The position numbers were made by a program, and so were the translations under genes. DNA of 64,000 nucleotides from NCBI RefSeq assembly GCF_008304605.1, contig NZ_PIJY01000033.1:107049-171048 (forward strand), read 5' to 3'. This DNA comes from Oceanobacillus polygoni. Lineage in GTDB: Bacteria > Bacillota > Bacilli > Bacillales > Amphibacillaceae. The notes below the pieces were generated by a model that saw only the letters and a program-made list of their open reading frames with translations, had not been told where the DNA came from and did not search any database. Shown here one piece after another: positions 18,999 through 27,689 of this stretch. Numbering within the stretch: the first letter of the stretch is position 1; the number at the start of each line of letters is the position of its first letter.

Positions 18999-19349
18999 AT
19001 GTTAATTGTGACAAACACATCAAAAATTACAAAAGGTGATGGAGAAAAGCTCATTAACCGATTTAAGAAAGTCGGCATGGTTGAGCAAATGTCTGGTTTC
19101 CTTGGCTTAGAAGTTATGTTTACGAAGAATCTTCGTGATTATGATGAAGTATCTGTTGTGACACGCTGGAATTCCATGGATGATTTTAAAAACTGGACCA
19201 AAAGCGACGCATTCAAAAAATCCCATCGTAAGCGGGAGATTCCAGAATATATTATTGAAAATAAAATAACGTACTATGATGTAGAAGTCGTTCGCCATCC
19301 GATTTCGGCAAATGCAGAAGCGGCGGTGCAGGAGCAAGCGACAGTGTAA
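18999..19349 (+). CDS. isdG: IsdG-type heme-degrading monooxygenase
   Basis: 116 aa ABM-domain protein. The IsdG catalytic triad is all present at almost the same numbering: Asn6, Trp66 (in [14 protein letters not shown]) and His76, against N7/W67/H77 in S. aureus IsdG. It opens the heme ring and releases iron in the cytoplasm. The C-terminal 15 residues ([12 protein letters not shown] end) are an extra tail. It is last in the Fur-controlled heme operon, with GGGGG 9 bases before ATG. The product type (staphylobilin or biliverdin) is not predictable here. Confidence 0.92.
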   Translation: MLIVTNTSKITKGDGEKLINRFKKVGMVEQMSGFLGLEVMFTKNLRDYDEVSVVTRWNSMDDFKNWTKSDAFKKSHRKREIPEYIIENKITYYDVEVVRHPISANAEAAVQEQATV

Positions 19350-19350
19350 T

Positions 19351-19391
19351 TAAAAATAAGAAGCGGTATGTATACTGCTTCTTATTTTTAA
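19351..19391. terminator. Bidirectional terminator between the two heme operons
   Basis: AAAAATAAGAAGC and GCTTCTTATTTTT are perfect arms around a 12-base loop. The hairpin overlaps the stop of the convergent sortase gene. Confidence 0.92.
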
Positions 19392-20182
19392 TTCTGCTTC
19401 ACCAATTTTCCATGAATGACAAGGCGTCCTTCATTTGGATCGAGCAGATAATCACAGGTGGATAATGTAATGATTTGGTCTTCTGCATTTAATTCAATAT
19501 CCGTTGTAACTTCAGAACGTTTTTTAATGTCATCTAAAAAAGTACGATATGATTCGTCATTGGGAAAGTCTGTTTCAATATAATAAAAATCGGTCGTTGT
19601 ATGGTATACAGAGAAAATTTCTACCTCGTAGCTACCATATAGCGTATCAAAGTAAAAATGCTGATGTTCCTGAAGAAAGTCTTCATCTAGAAATCGCTTC
19701 ATTTGTCCGAACATCGAGCCATCCTTCATATTATGCCCGTATAATATAATATTCCGATCTTGTTGTGTTATATCATTGCGATAGTCCATGAAAATACTCC
19801 CGGCCCGTGAATCCTCTTCTTTATAATTTCGCTGCAAATAATATGCATTATCTTCTGCTTGCAGAATTGGATAATCCACCATTGTTCCGTCCATCGTGAC
19901 CCACCCGACAATATCGCTATTAATGGCAAGGATATCACGGAAGGAAGAACGAATCGTGGCTACTGAGTCAGTTGGCCCTATTTCGATCTCATCTTCCTTG
20001 CTTTCCCGGTATACATCTTGAATATCTGCTAATACTTGACGATTGGTATAGTAGTCGTATAAGGCATCGACTAAGTAAAAAGCGGAAGCGATAAAGATAA
20101 CGAGGCAAACGATCGTAATCAGTCGCTGTATCATACTTTTTGGTTTGTTTTTGTGCTGTTTTTGTTTGCTCAATTTCTCCAC
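19388..20182 (-). CDS. srtB: Class B sortase
   Basis: 264 aa. One N-terminal membrane anchor (residues 20-42) precedes a sortase domain with catalytic His150 (YGHNM), Cys243 (LSTCDY) and Arg253 (EGRLVIHG). The class B features include the long helix before the last strands. It should link the two NEAT proteins encoded upstream to peptidoglycan; they carry NPPTS and NAKTG signals rather than LPxTG. The start is GTG 20182 with only a weak ribosome site; TTG 20173 is an alternative. It is last gene of the minus-strand heme operon. Confidence 0.93.
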   Translation of the reverse strand: MEKLSKQKQHKNKPKSMIQRLITIVCLVIFIASAFYLVDALYDYYTNRQVLADIQDVYRESKEDEIEIGPTDSVATIRSSFRDILAINSDIVGWVTMDGTMVDYPILQAEDNAYYLQRNYKEEDSRAGSIFMDYRNDITQQDRNIILYGHNMKDGSMFGQMKRFLDEDFLQEHQHFYFDTLYGSYEVEIFSVYHTTTDFYYIETDFPNDESYRTFLDDIKKRSEVTTDIELNAEDQIITLSTCDYLLDPNEGRLVIHGKLVKQN

Positions 20183-20210
20183 TTCCCACTTTTAGATTTA
20201 ACTGTTCCAT

Positions 20211-20981
20211 TTATTTAGCAATTGGAATTACATAGAGGCCAGTTTCTTGGTCGTTTTTTAAAACAACATCTACATTATAGATTTCCTTCATGGATTTTTT
20301 TGAAATAACGTCCTCTGTGGCTCCTTGCATCACCAACTCACCGTGCTTCATAACCATCAAATAGTCGCTGTAGCGAATGGCTTGATTAATATCATGTAAG
20401 ACCATCACGATCGTCATATTAAATTCTTCATTTAGCTGCTTAACAAGCTCTAAAATCTCTAATTGATAGTAGATATCCAAATATGTTGTTGGCTCGTCAA
20501 GAAAGAGAATTGGAGTACGTTGTGCTAATGCTAGTGCAAGCCAAACGCGCTGCCTTTCACCACCAGATAACTGCTGGAAGGGAGCGTGGCGCTTATCTCC
20601 TAGATTTGTTCGAGCTATAGCAAATTCAATAGCCTGCTCGTCTTTATCCTTATCTTGTTTTAAAAAGCTTCGATATGGAATCCTGCCATAATGAATTAAT
20701 TTTTCTACGATTAAATCATTGGGAGCACCATTTTCCTGATGAACCATGGCTAGCTTTTTTGCAAAATCTTTAGCGTTATATTCCTGAATTGCTTTCCCAT
20801 CCATAATGATACTTCCTTGAGACGGTGCGAGATTACGAGACATAACACCGAGCAAGGTCGATTTCCCAGATCCATTAGGTCCGATGATTGTTGTAATTTT
20901 TCCTTTTATAATCTCAGCTGAAATGTTTGATAATTGGTTGCCAGTACCTTTGTAGGAAAAGGAAATATTATCGAGTTTCAT
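20211..20981 (-). CDS. FecE-type ABC transporter ATPase (second heme transporter)
   Basis: 256 aa. Walker A GPNGSGKST is near residue 34, signature LSGGERQR near 138 and Walker B ILFLDEPT near 158. It energises the second importer of the locus. It overlaps the permease gene by 14 bases and has its own AAGGGAGG site. It is clearly distinct from the ATPase at 18144, so the two transporters are not a recent duplication. Confidence 0.93.
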   Translation of the reverse strand: MKLDNISFSYKGTGNQLSNISAEIIKGKITTIIGPNGSGKSTLLGVMSRNLAPSQGSIIMDGKAIQEYNAKDFAKKLAMVHQENGAPNDLIVEKLIHYGRIPYRSFLKQDKDKDEQAIEFAIARTNLGDKRHAPFQQLSGGERQRVWLALALAQRTPILFLDEPTTYLDIYYQLEILELVKQLNEEFNMTIVMVLHDINQAIRYSDYLMVMKHGELVMQGATEDVISKKSMKEIYNVDVVLKNDQETGLYVIPIAK

Positions 20982-21957
20982 TGAGTTTATCCTCCCTTCT
21001 TAATAAGAAAATCAAGAATGGTCCACCGATAATGGCCATGATGATGGAGGCAGGAATTTCATTCGGTGCGATAATTGTTCTTCCTAATGTGTCTGCTAGT
21101 AATAATAGTAAAGCACCAGCGACTGCTGAAAAAGGAATAAGCAGCTTATGATCATTACCGACAAGCTGCCGGCCGATATGCGGGATAAGAATACCAATAA
21201 ATGCGATCATTCCTGCAATGGCACTGGATGTGGCAGCGAGCAAAACGGCGACTGCTGCAATATAGATACGCAGACGCATCACAGGGACGCCGAGACTTTT
21301 TGCGGTTTTATCCTGCAGTGCTAATAGATTGCAAGAGGCAAACGTAAGGAAAGCAAGAACTAGCCCAATTCCGCCGAAAATAACCATGATTTCAACATCA
21401 TTCCACGTTTTCATACTCAATGTAGAGGTTGTTGCAGAGCTAATGCTTGTTACCGAATAAGAGCCTCTGAAGTTAAAGGATTCTGTTAATCCGGTAAATA
21501 CAGCGTTAATGGCCACACCAATTAAAATTAACCGTAATGGGTGAAGCCCAGATTTCCAGGAAAGACTGAAAACAAGAAAACAAGCGATTCCTCCACCTAT
21601 AAATGCAAAGAGTGGTGACCAGAAGAATAGTGTTGGAAATAACGTGACACCAAAAATATATGTAAACTGGGCACCTGATGAAATCCCAATAATCCCTGAG
21701 TCTGCTAGTGGATTTCGCATAATTGCTTGTAAAAGTACCCCTGCTACAGCTAGTGCGGCTCCAGCAAACATAGCAATGATGATTCGCGGCATACGTAAGT
21801 CTTTAATGACGATTACATCTTCGTTATTACCAGTAAAAAGACCTTGAATAAGTTCTCCAAAGCTGACTCGGATACTCCCAGCCATCATGGAGAATAGTAG
21901 AACTGCAATTAGTAGAATCAGTGTTACGATAAAACTAATTATTTTTCGATTTCGCAT
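20968..21957 (-). CDS. FecCD-family ABC permease (second heme transporter)
   Basis: 329 aa with about ten membrane helices and the motifs LRMPRIIIAMFAGAALAVAG, NPLADSGIIGISSGA and GMIAFIGILIPHIGR. ATG 21957 is preferred because GAGGGATT lies upstream; the frame is open further back, into the binding-protein gene. It lies between the binding-protein and ATPase genes and overlaps the latter, so it is part of one operon. Confidence 0.92.
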   Translation of the reverse strand: MRNRKIISFIVTLILLIAVLLFSMMAGSIRVSFGELIQGLFTGNNEDVIVIKDLRMPRIIIAMFAGAALAVAGVLLQAIMRNPLADSGIIGISSGAQFTYIFGVTLFPTLFFWSPLFAFIGGGIACFLVFSLSWKSGLHPLRLILIGVAINAVFTGLTESFNFRGSYSVTSISSATTSTLSMKTWNDVEIMVIFGGIGLVLAFLTFASCNLLALQDKTAKSLGVPVMRLRIYIAAVAVLLAATSSAIAGMIAFIGILIPHIGRQLVGNDHKLLIPFSAVAGALLLLLADTLGRTIIAPNEIPASIIMAIIGGPFLIFLLRREDKLNETR

Positions 21958-21979
21958 GATTAATCCCTCAACTATCCGA

Positions 21980-22897
21980 TTAAATTTCTGGATAGAGCAT
22001 CTCGACAAGCGCATCCATCGCTTCGACAATTTTTAAATTTCCTGTCGTTCCAAATAGCGGTTCTGGTAAGTCGTATACACGATCATTTTTTACCGCGTCA
22101 AAATGCTTCCATATATCATTTGTTTTAAATTCCTTATCAAACATCTCTACTACTTCATCTGGCATACCATGTGCTGCGCGTAAGATAATATCTGGGTTGG
22201 ACTGCTGTAAATACTCGGTATTGGAGGCCAAGTACTCGACATCCTCTCCATGTACAATATTTTCACCGCCAGCTCGTTTAACGAGATCGCCTATGTAGGA
22301 GTGTTCTGTTGCAACAAGATAGCTCCCTGGAACTCCCATCAAGACCAAGACAGATGGCGTCTCTTCTCTGGAAGCAGCTTCTTCAATTTCAGCAAAACGC
22401 TGTTCAATATCCGCTACTACTTTTTCAGCTTGTTCTTCTCGATTAAATTTTTCACCAAGATTAATCAGCTCCTGTAGCACACTGTCAACACTTTGCAAAT
22501 CCATAAATGTGCCATGAATGTCGACATTATGAAAAACATCCTCTAGATCAGTCTGTAAGGTGGTAACCGAATAAACCTCGGTGGGATTTAGCGATTTAAT
22601 AAGTTCCATATCTGGGCTCATTGGATTTCCAATCTCTGTTAAGTCGTCATAACGCTCTGGCAAATCCTTATAGCTCGTTGGAATACCTACTAAATCTAAC
22701 TCCAGAGCATCAAACATCTCTGTTGCAGCTACAGTTGTTGCAACAATTCGGTGTTCTTCTTCTACCTCAGCATCTACTTCTTCATGCTCGTTATCTGTCG
22801 CAGCTTCTGATTGTGCTGGATCACTCGCATTTGAAGAACAACCAGCAATGAGAAACAAGATGATGGCTATAAACAAGAACGGTATACCTTTTTTCAT
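21980..22897 (-). CDS. isdE: Heme ABC transporter substrate-binding lipoprotein (IsdE-like)
   Basis: 305 aa. Lipobox LIAGC (Cys20), an acidic linker, then the FecB-type domain (VATTVAATEMFDALELDLVG onward) with a conserved NIVHGE segment near residue 214. It likely receives heme from the NEAT surface proteins encoded just upstream. Start ATG 22897 follows GGAGAGGAAG. The longer frame to 22972 runs through an intergenic hairpin and is rejected. Gene order NEAT, NEAT, binding protein, permease, ATPase, sortase matches isd loci of other Bacillaceae and staphylococci. Confidence 0.88.
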   Translation of the reverse strand: MKKGIPFLFIAIILFLIAGCSSNASDPAQSEAATDNEHEEVDAEVEEEHRIVATTVAATEMFDALELDLVGIPTSYKDLPERYDDLTEIGNPMSPDMELIKSLNPTEVYSVTTLQTDLEDVFHNVDIHGTFMDLQSVDSVLQELINLGEKFNREEQAEKVVADIEQRFAEIEEAASREETPSVLVLMGVPGSYLVATEHSYIGDLVKRAGGENIVHGEDVEYLASNTEYLQQSNPDIILRAAHGMPDEVVEMFDKEFKTNDIWKHFDAVKNDRVYDLPEPLFGTTGNLKIVEAMDALVEMLYPEI

Positions 22898-22942
22898 TAC
22901 TTCCTCTCCTTTCGTTTGGCAGATTTTCTTTGAAAAAGTTAA

Positions 22943-23007
22943 AGGATACCCCGAAGCTCTTGCATCAGGCACAACTGTGTCTGCGTCTATTTGCTTTGGG
23001 GTATCCT
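22943..23007 (-). terminator. Compound stem-loop between NEAT gene and isdE
   Basis: AGGATACCCCGAAGC pairs with GCTTTGGGGTATCCT (15 bp, one G-U), and the loop holds a second hairpin, CAGGCACA/TGTGTCTG. On the gene strand it is followed by TTTAACTTTTTC. It may terminate part of the transcripts or stabilise the upstream message. Confidence 0.65.
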
Positions 23008-23015
23008 CTCTTATA

Positions 23016-26000
23016 TTACAGTCTTCCTAAACGATATTTTCTAAACAAAATGAAGGCGGATGCTCCAAGTAATACGATGAATATAACGAAGTTTGCTGTA
23101 TCACCAGTTTTTGCATTCGTTGTTTTCGCATTTGTCGTCGTATTTTTAGAACTAGAGTCATCTGTTTTATTTGTATCCCCATTGCGATCATAGGAAAGTC
23201 CATCATCATCATTTGGCTTATTTTTCGAATCGTCCGTATTCGTTGGATCATTCGTATTGATTGGATTTGGATCTGGATCTTGGTCTACATCTGGATCATC
23301 TGTGTAAACTGCTTTCATGCTAGCTTCATCAAATGCGAATTGAACCGTATAGTAGTTGTCATATTCGAATCCAGGAATGTCTTCAATGACAACATGTGTA
23401 TAGGCATCTAACTTGCTAGAAAGATCTTCTACAGGGAATCGAACGGTACGTGTATCTGCATCCGTATCTTCAGCTACAACTTCTGCGTCAACCAATGTCC
23501 CGTTTTGATCTGTTTGGAAAAGCTTAATCCAATTGCTGCTTGTTAATGTTAATTCGATAAATTGAGCAGCATCTTCAACAAAAAGCTTGGCAGGCTTAAG
23601 CGTATAGCCATCCATTACCGAAATATCATCGGTACCATCTTTATGAACTTCGAAATCGATTGTGTAGTATGCGATTTCTTGTTCATCACCTGGTTTTTCA
23701 CTAGGATTTCCAGGTTTAGTAGGGTCTTTATCTCCGTCAACTGGTTGCTCGGGATCTATTGGATTATTGTCTTCGTCCCCTGGCTGTTCCGGATTAGTCG
23801 GGTCATTATCTTCCTCCCCCGGTTGCTCAGGGTCAGTAGGTTTGTTATCTCCATTGCCGGGCTGTTCAGGTCCTTCTGTGTCTACTGGCTCCATGCTAGC
23901 TTCATCAAATGCGAAATGAACCGTATAGTAGTTGTCATATTCGAATCCTGGAATGTCCTCAATAACAACATGTGTATAGGCATCTAACTTGCTAGAAAGA
24001 TCTTCTACAGGGAATCGAACGGTACGTGTATCTGCATCCGTATCTTCAGCTACAACTTCTGCATCAATCAATGTCCCGTTTTGATCTGTTTGGAAAAGCT
24101 TAATCCAATTGCTATTTGTTAACGTTAATTCAACAAATTGAGTAGAATCGCCAACAAAAAGTGTTGCAGGCTTAACAGTATATCCATCCATTACTGAAAT
24201 CTCATCGGTACCATCTTTATGAACTTCAAAATCAATTGTATATGCTGTTACCTCTGTTTCCTCATCTTCTTCTGGATCGTCAACTATATTTTCAAATACC
24301 CCGTAAATACTAAAGTGAGAAACGTCTGCTGTAACAATACCATTATCACGATCAATCGTTGTTTGTAGTACTTCTTTTTCATCTGTATCATTGATATAAG
24401 CGATATGAACATTGTCCCAGTTGCCTACTTTGTCTGTATCAACTGTAAATGTTAAGCGGACGGCTTCATCGAATGTATGAATCGCCTCATCATCAGCTTT
24501 TAATGTTATATCATAGACGTTACTTAAGGCGTCTGGATAATCACTTGTGATATCTGTGAAATCAATGACAAGTGTTTCAGAAGATCCAAGTTGGTCTAAT
24601 AATTCCTGTATAGCGAAAGTGGCGGTTACCCCACCCTTACCAGCGATTACTAGGTTTGCATTCGCATCTAATTCTGATAAAATAGCCTTGCCGATGTGAA
24701 CATTTTTAGCCTCATAATCTAGTTTATAAGAGTTGTCAGCCTCTTTATGGTTAAAATTGTTTACGTCGGTTACTTTTACGGTAATATTACCGTCTTCATC
24801 TTCTTCCATAATCGGTTCTTTAGGTTCTTCTGGTTCACTAGGAACTTCTACTTCCGTAACGGTGTCTAAATCAAGCGAAATTCGGAACGGTTGAGACCCT
24901 TTATGATTAGCAGCAGGCACCTCATAGTCAACTTGAGCAGAAATGATAGTGGATTGACCATCAATTGCAAATTGCTCTACTCGACTTAGCGTATCCGGAT
25001 CTTCACTAACCAGAACGCCATCTTCTAACTCACCATTGTTTTCTAAAAGAAGCCCGGTAATCAATTGTCCCGGCTGTTCGAGAATGGTAAGATCGATCAG
25101 AATATTTTCGTCTTCGACAGTTAGTGTTGCGGTAGATTCAAAATACCTTGCCATAGAGGAAGCCTTGTCTTCAATAGCATGTAACGCATTGAATTCAACT
25201 GTGTATGTGCCATTTTCTAACGTAATTGGCGTTGGTTCTTCATCCGGTTGTTCTGGCTCTTCAACATCTATTTGTTCAAGGTTCGCTTTATCAAAAGCAA
25301 ATTGAACCGTATAATAATTGTTGTAAGTAAACCCAGGAATATCTTCAATGTGAACATGTGTGTAGGCATCTAGTTTGCTATCCAGATCTTCTACCGGGAA
25401 TCGAACGGTACGTGTATCTGCATCTGCATTTTCTGAAATTACCTCTGCATCAACAAATTCCCCATTTTGGTCGGTTTGGAAAAGCTTAATCCAATGACTA
25501 TTTGTTAGCGTTAATTCAATAAATTGCCCAGACTCTTCAACAAAGAGCTTAGCAGGCTTTTCTGTATAGCCGTCCATTACCGAAATATCATTGGTTCCAT
25601 CTTTATGAACCTCAAAATCAATGGAATATGTTCCAGTTTCGATTTCATCGTCTAGATCAACCGGCTGCTCCGGCTCGTTGCTGTCATTCTCGTCACCATC
25701 GCCCGGTTGCTCCGGCTCGTTGCTATCGTTCTCATCGGTATCGCTCGGTTGCTCCGGCTCTTCTACTTCTACAGGAACAATACTTGTCTCATCAAAAGCA
25801 AGTTGAACCGTGTAATAGTTGTTATAGTTAAAACCTGGGATGTCTTCAATGTGAACATGTGTGTAAGCATCCAATTTCGTAGATAAATCTTCTACAGGAA
25901 ATCGGACAAGACGTGTGTCTGCCTCTGTATTCTCGGAGACAACGTCTGCGTCAACAAATGTTCCATTTCGGTCCGTTTGGAATAATTTGATCCAATGACT

Positions 26001-26249
26001 ATTTGTTAAAGTCAGCTCGATGTGTTTCTCATCGCCATCAACAAATAATGTTGCAGGTTTTGTCGTATAGCCGTCCATTACCGATTTATCATCTGTACCG
26101 TCCTTATGGAATTCAAAATCAATTGTATATTCCCCGTTAGCAAGTGGTGCTTCTTCTGCATAGATGACCGTACTCGGAAGGATCGTTGAGAGTACAAGAA
26201 CCATCACGGAAAAAAGTGATAATAGTTTATGCCATTGTTTTTTCACCAT
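23016..26249 (-). CDS. Multi-NEAT-domain heme-binding surface protein
   Basis: 1077 aa. A signal peptide ends near residue 31. NEAT-like domains lie at about 37-158, 204-325, 343-462, 667-788 and 858-980. A non-NEAT domain of unknown fold lies at 487-655. Pro/Glu/Asp-rich linkers (repeated PEQPGD) separate them. The C-terminus has tandem NAKTT/NAKTG at 1040-1049, a membrane helix and a basic tail, so it is a likely class B sortase substrate. Four NEAT domains keep SVMDGY in the lip and the heme-tyrosine motif YxxxY (YNNYY or YDNYY). The third lacks YxxxY and probably does not bind heme. It should take heme from the medium and relay it to IsdE. Confidence 0.93.
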   Translation of the reverse strand: MVKKQWHKLLSLFSVMVLVLSTILPSTVIYAEEAPLANGEYTIDFEFHKDGTDDKSVMDGYTTKPATLFVDGDEKHIELTLTNSHWIKLFQTDRNGTFVDADVVSENTEADTRLVRFPVEDLSTKLDAYTHVHIEDIPGFNYNNYYTVQLAFDETSIVPVEVEEPEQPSDTDENDSNEPEQPGDGDENDSNEPEQPVDLDDEIETGTYSIDFEVHKDGTNDISVMDGYTEKPAKLFVEESGQFIELTLTNSHWIKLFQTDQNGEFVDAEVISENADADTRTVRFPVEDLDSKLDAYTHVHIEDIPGFTYNNYYTVQFAFDKANLEQIDVEEPEQPDEEPTPITLENGTYTVEFNALHAIEDKASSMARYFESTATLTVEDENILIDLTILEQPGQLITGLLLENNGELEDGVLVSEDPDTLSRVEQFAIDGQSTIISAQVDYEVPAANHKGSQPFRISLDLDTVTEVEVPSEPEEPKEPIMEEDEDGNITVKVTDVNNFNHKEADNSYKLDYEAKNVHIGKAILSELDANANLVIAGKGGVTATFAIQELLDQLGSSETLVIDFTDITSDYPDALSNVYDITLKADDEAIHTFDEAVRLTFTVDTDKVGNWDNVHIAYINDTDEKEVLQTTIDRDNGIVTADVSHFSIYGVFENIVDDPEEDEETEVTAYTIDFEVHKDGTDEISVMDGYTVKPATLFVGDSTQFVELTLTNSNWIKLFQTDQNGTLIDAEVVAEDTDADTRTVRFPVEDLSSKLDAYTHVVIEDIPGFEYDNYYTVHFAFDEASMEPVDTEGPEQPGNGDNKPTDPEQPGEEDNDPTNPEQPGDEDNNPIDPEQPVDGDKDPTKPGNPSEKPGDEQEIAYYTIDFEVHKDGTDDISVMDGYTLKPAKLFVEDAAQFIELTLTSSNWIKLFQTDQNGTLVDAEVVAEDTDADTRTVRFPVEDLSSKLDAYTHVVIEDIPGFEYDNYYTVQFAFDEASMKAVYTDDPDVDQDPDPNPINTNDPTNTDDSKNKPNDDDGLSYDRNGDTNKTDDSSSKNTTTNAKTTNAKTGDTANFVIFIVLLGASAFILFRKYRLGRL

Positions 26250-26268
26250 TGTATACCTCCCATCCTAT

Positions 26269-26982
26269 TTATGTTAAGCGTTTCATGACTACCCTTGAAA
26301 CAAGGTATAACCCTGAAACAACAAGCAAAAGAGTAGCCCAAGTTATCAGACTCGAATCACTTGTAGGTGGGTTTTCAACGGTTTTACCTGCACCTGCTTC
26401 GTTTGAGTCTGTTGCACTTTCGCTTGTGTTGTCGTTATCATTAGAATTTTCATTCGTAGCATTTGAATCAGTTGAGCTTGTGCTTAGATCAGAATCATCT
26501 TCGCTGGATTCGCCGCCACTAATAAGCGTAGCGCTGTTTAGATCAAATGAATGGCGAATTGTGTAATTATGATCGTAGTCAATGTCTGGAACGATTACAT
26601 GAATTTTTGCAGGAATAATTTCTGCTAAGTTGTCTACTGTAAATTCGACTACCCTTGTGTTATCCCCTGGTTCAGCGTTCCCTTCATTTGTACTGACAAC
26701 GCGAACATCAGAGAAGCCGCCTCCACTGGGTGTCTGATATTCTGTAATCCAAGTACTATGATTAAGCGTCAGCTGTACGGTTGTTGTATCTCCGTCAATT
26801 GTAACGGTAGCTGGTTTATTCCAATAATCATTTGCGATGGAAGCAGAATCATTATCAGCATGTAGAATCGTATAATCGACGGTATAAGTTCCATCCGCTA
26901 AGTCTGTTGCAGCACTAACGTTTATGGAAAGGCTAAGAAATGCAAAACAAATAATAAGCAATACTGTTAAGACCCTTTTCAT
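26269..26982 (-). CDS. Single-NEAT cell-wall heme protein (IsdC-like)
   Basis: 237 aa. Signal peptide to about residue 24, one NEAT domain at 28-155 with the YxxxY heme motif (YDHNY), a Ser/Asp/Asn-rich linker, then NPPTSD with a membrane helix and basic tail. NPxT-type signals are used by class B sortases, so it should be buried in the wall like IsdC. It is first in the minus-strand heme operon with AAGGAGG before ATG 26982, and two Fur boxes lie upstream. Its NEAT domain differs clearly from those of the large protein downstream. Confidence 0.9.
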   Translation of the reverse strand: MKRVLTVLLIICFAFLSLSINVSAATDLADGTYTVDYTILHADNDSASIANDYWNKPATVTIDGDTTTVQLTLNHSTWITEYQTPSGGGFSDVRVVSTNEGNAEPGDNTRVVEFTVDNLAEIIPAKIHVIVPDIDYDHNYTIRHSFDLNSATLISGGESSEDDSDLSTSSTDSNATNENSNDNDNTSESATDSNEAGAGKTVENPPTSDSSLITWATLLLVVSGLYLVSRVVMKRLT

Positions 26983-27016
26983 GAATACAAACCTCCTTAA
27001 TATGGTATACTAATAA

Positions 27017-27031
27017 TGATAATCATTCTCA
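27017..27031. promoter_or_regulatory. Fur box A of the isd operon
   Basis: TGATAATCATTCTCA differs from the 7-1-7 Fur motif at two positions. It lies 35 bases before the NEAT gene start, next to a TTGAGA that may be a second -35. Confidence 0.7.
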
Positions 27032-27039
27032 ATGGAAAT

Positions 27040-27689
27040 CTAAAAAAATAGATAGACACATGACGTATCTCCTATATTCGAATAAAATTCATTATATTTA
27101 GATATTTCATCTGGCAATGATTACGAAAGCGAAAATCCCTATCTAAACTTCTTCATTATGGACGCCCCCTACTTATGTAATGGAAAAATATTCTCATACA
27201 ACATTATACTAATCTAGTTGATAATGATTGTCAATCTCAATTAGGGTAATTATTACTATGTAAAATAGTTTTATTAGAAAAGTCGAATAAATAAAATGCG
27301 GATTTTGAAGAAATTAGCCCATTTTAATAGAAAAATAGTCAACTTTATCTCCCTAAAAATCGACAAATAACCCTTAATCGAAATAGGTACCGGAGATATA
27401 GCAATACTGTTAATTTTGATTCATTTATCCCCTTAGCATTCTCGATATACCTTGACTCCGACGCGCTTTTCTTTCATTCCTAAACGTTCTATCATTATCT
27501 GAAGTAAACTTCAATACAACGTCAATAGCTTTATGAAAGTAAATTTTTGGGTACAATAATACAATTTCTTTACATTATTCGACAATCCATTTTTAATCAG
27601 ATGGACCTATGATAGATTTGTAGAATGAGTTTCATAATCAACTCGATGAGATTTATATAGAATTACTTAGATTAAAGGGGAACAAGTAA
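27040..27689. other. Intergenic region, no gene seen
   Basis: AT-rich region holding the isd promoter and Fur box B. On the minus strand a five-codon frame MKKFR (27156-27139) has AGGGGG upstream but is probably chance. The part from 27245 to the M23 peptidase shows no frame, repeat or terminator I can support. Confidence 0.6.
27206..27234 (-). promoter_or_regulatory. Promoter and Fur box B of the isd operon
   Basis: On the minus strand TTGACA (27234-27229), a 17-base spacer and TAGTAT (27211-27206). A Fur box at 27219-27233 (TGATAATGATTGTCA, one mismatch) overlaps the -35 and spacer. This is the same layout as the promoter at 16099. It gives an untranslated leader of about 220 nt. Confidence 0.75.

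Noticed and set aside
23562-23987. 141-codon frame opposite the large NEAT gene
   Set aside because: It is antisense to repetitive linker coding sequence, has no ribosome site and encodes low-complexity residues. A shadow of the real gene.
27139-27156. Five-codon leader peptide in the isd 5' leader
   Set aside because: MKKFR with AGGGGG upstream is suggestive, but it is very short, with no attenuator structure nearby. Chance is the simpler explanation.
27245-27689. WalR binding site upstream of the M23 peptidase
   Set aside because: Only single half-sites such as TTTACA were seen, without the second half at five bases, so no site is claimed.
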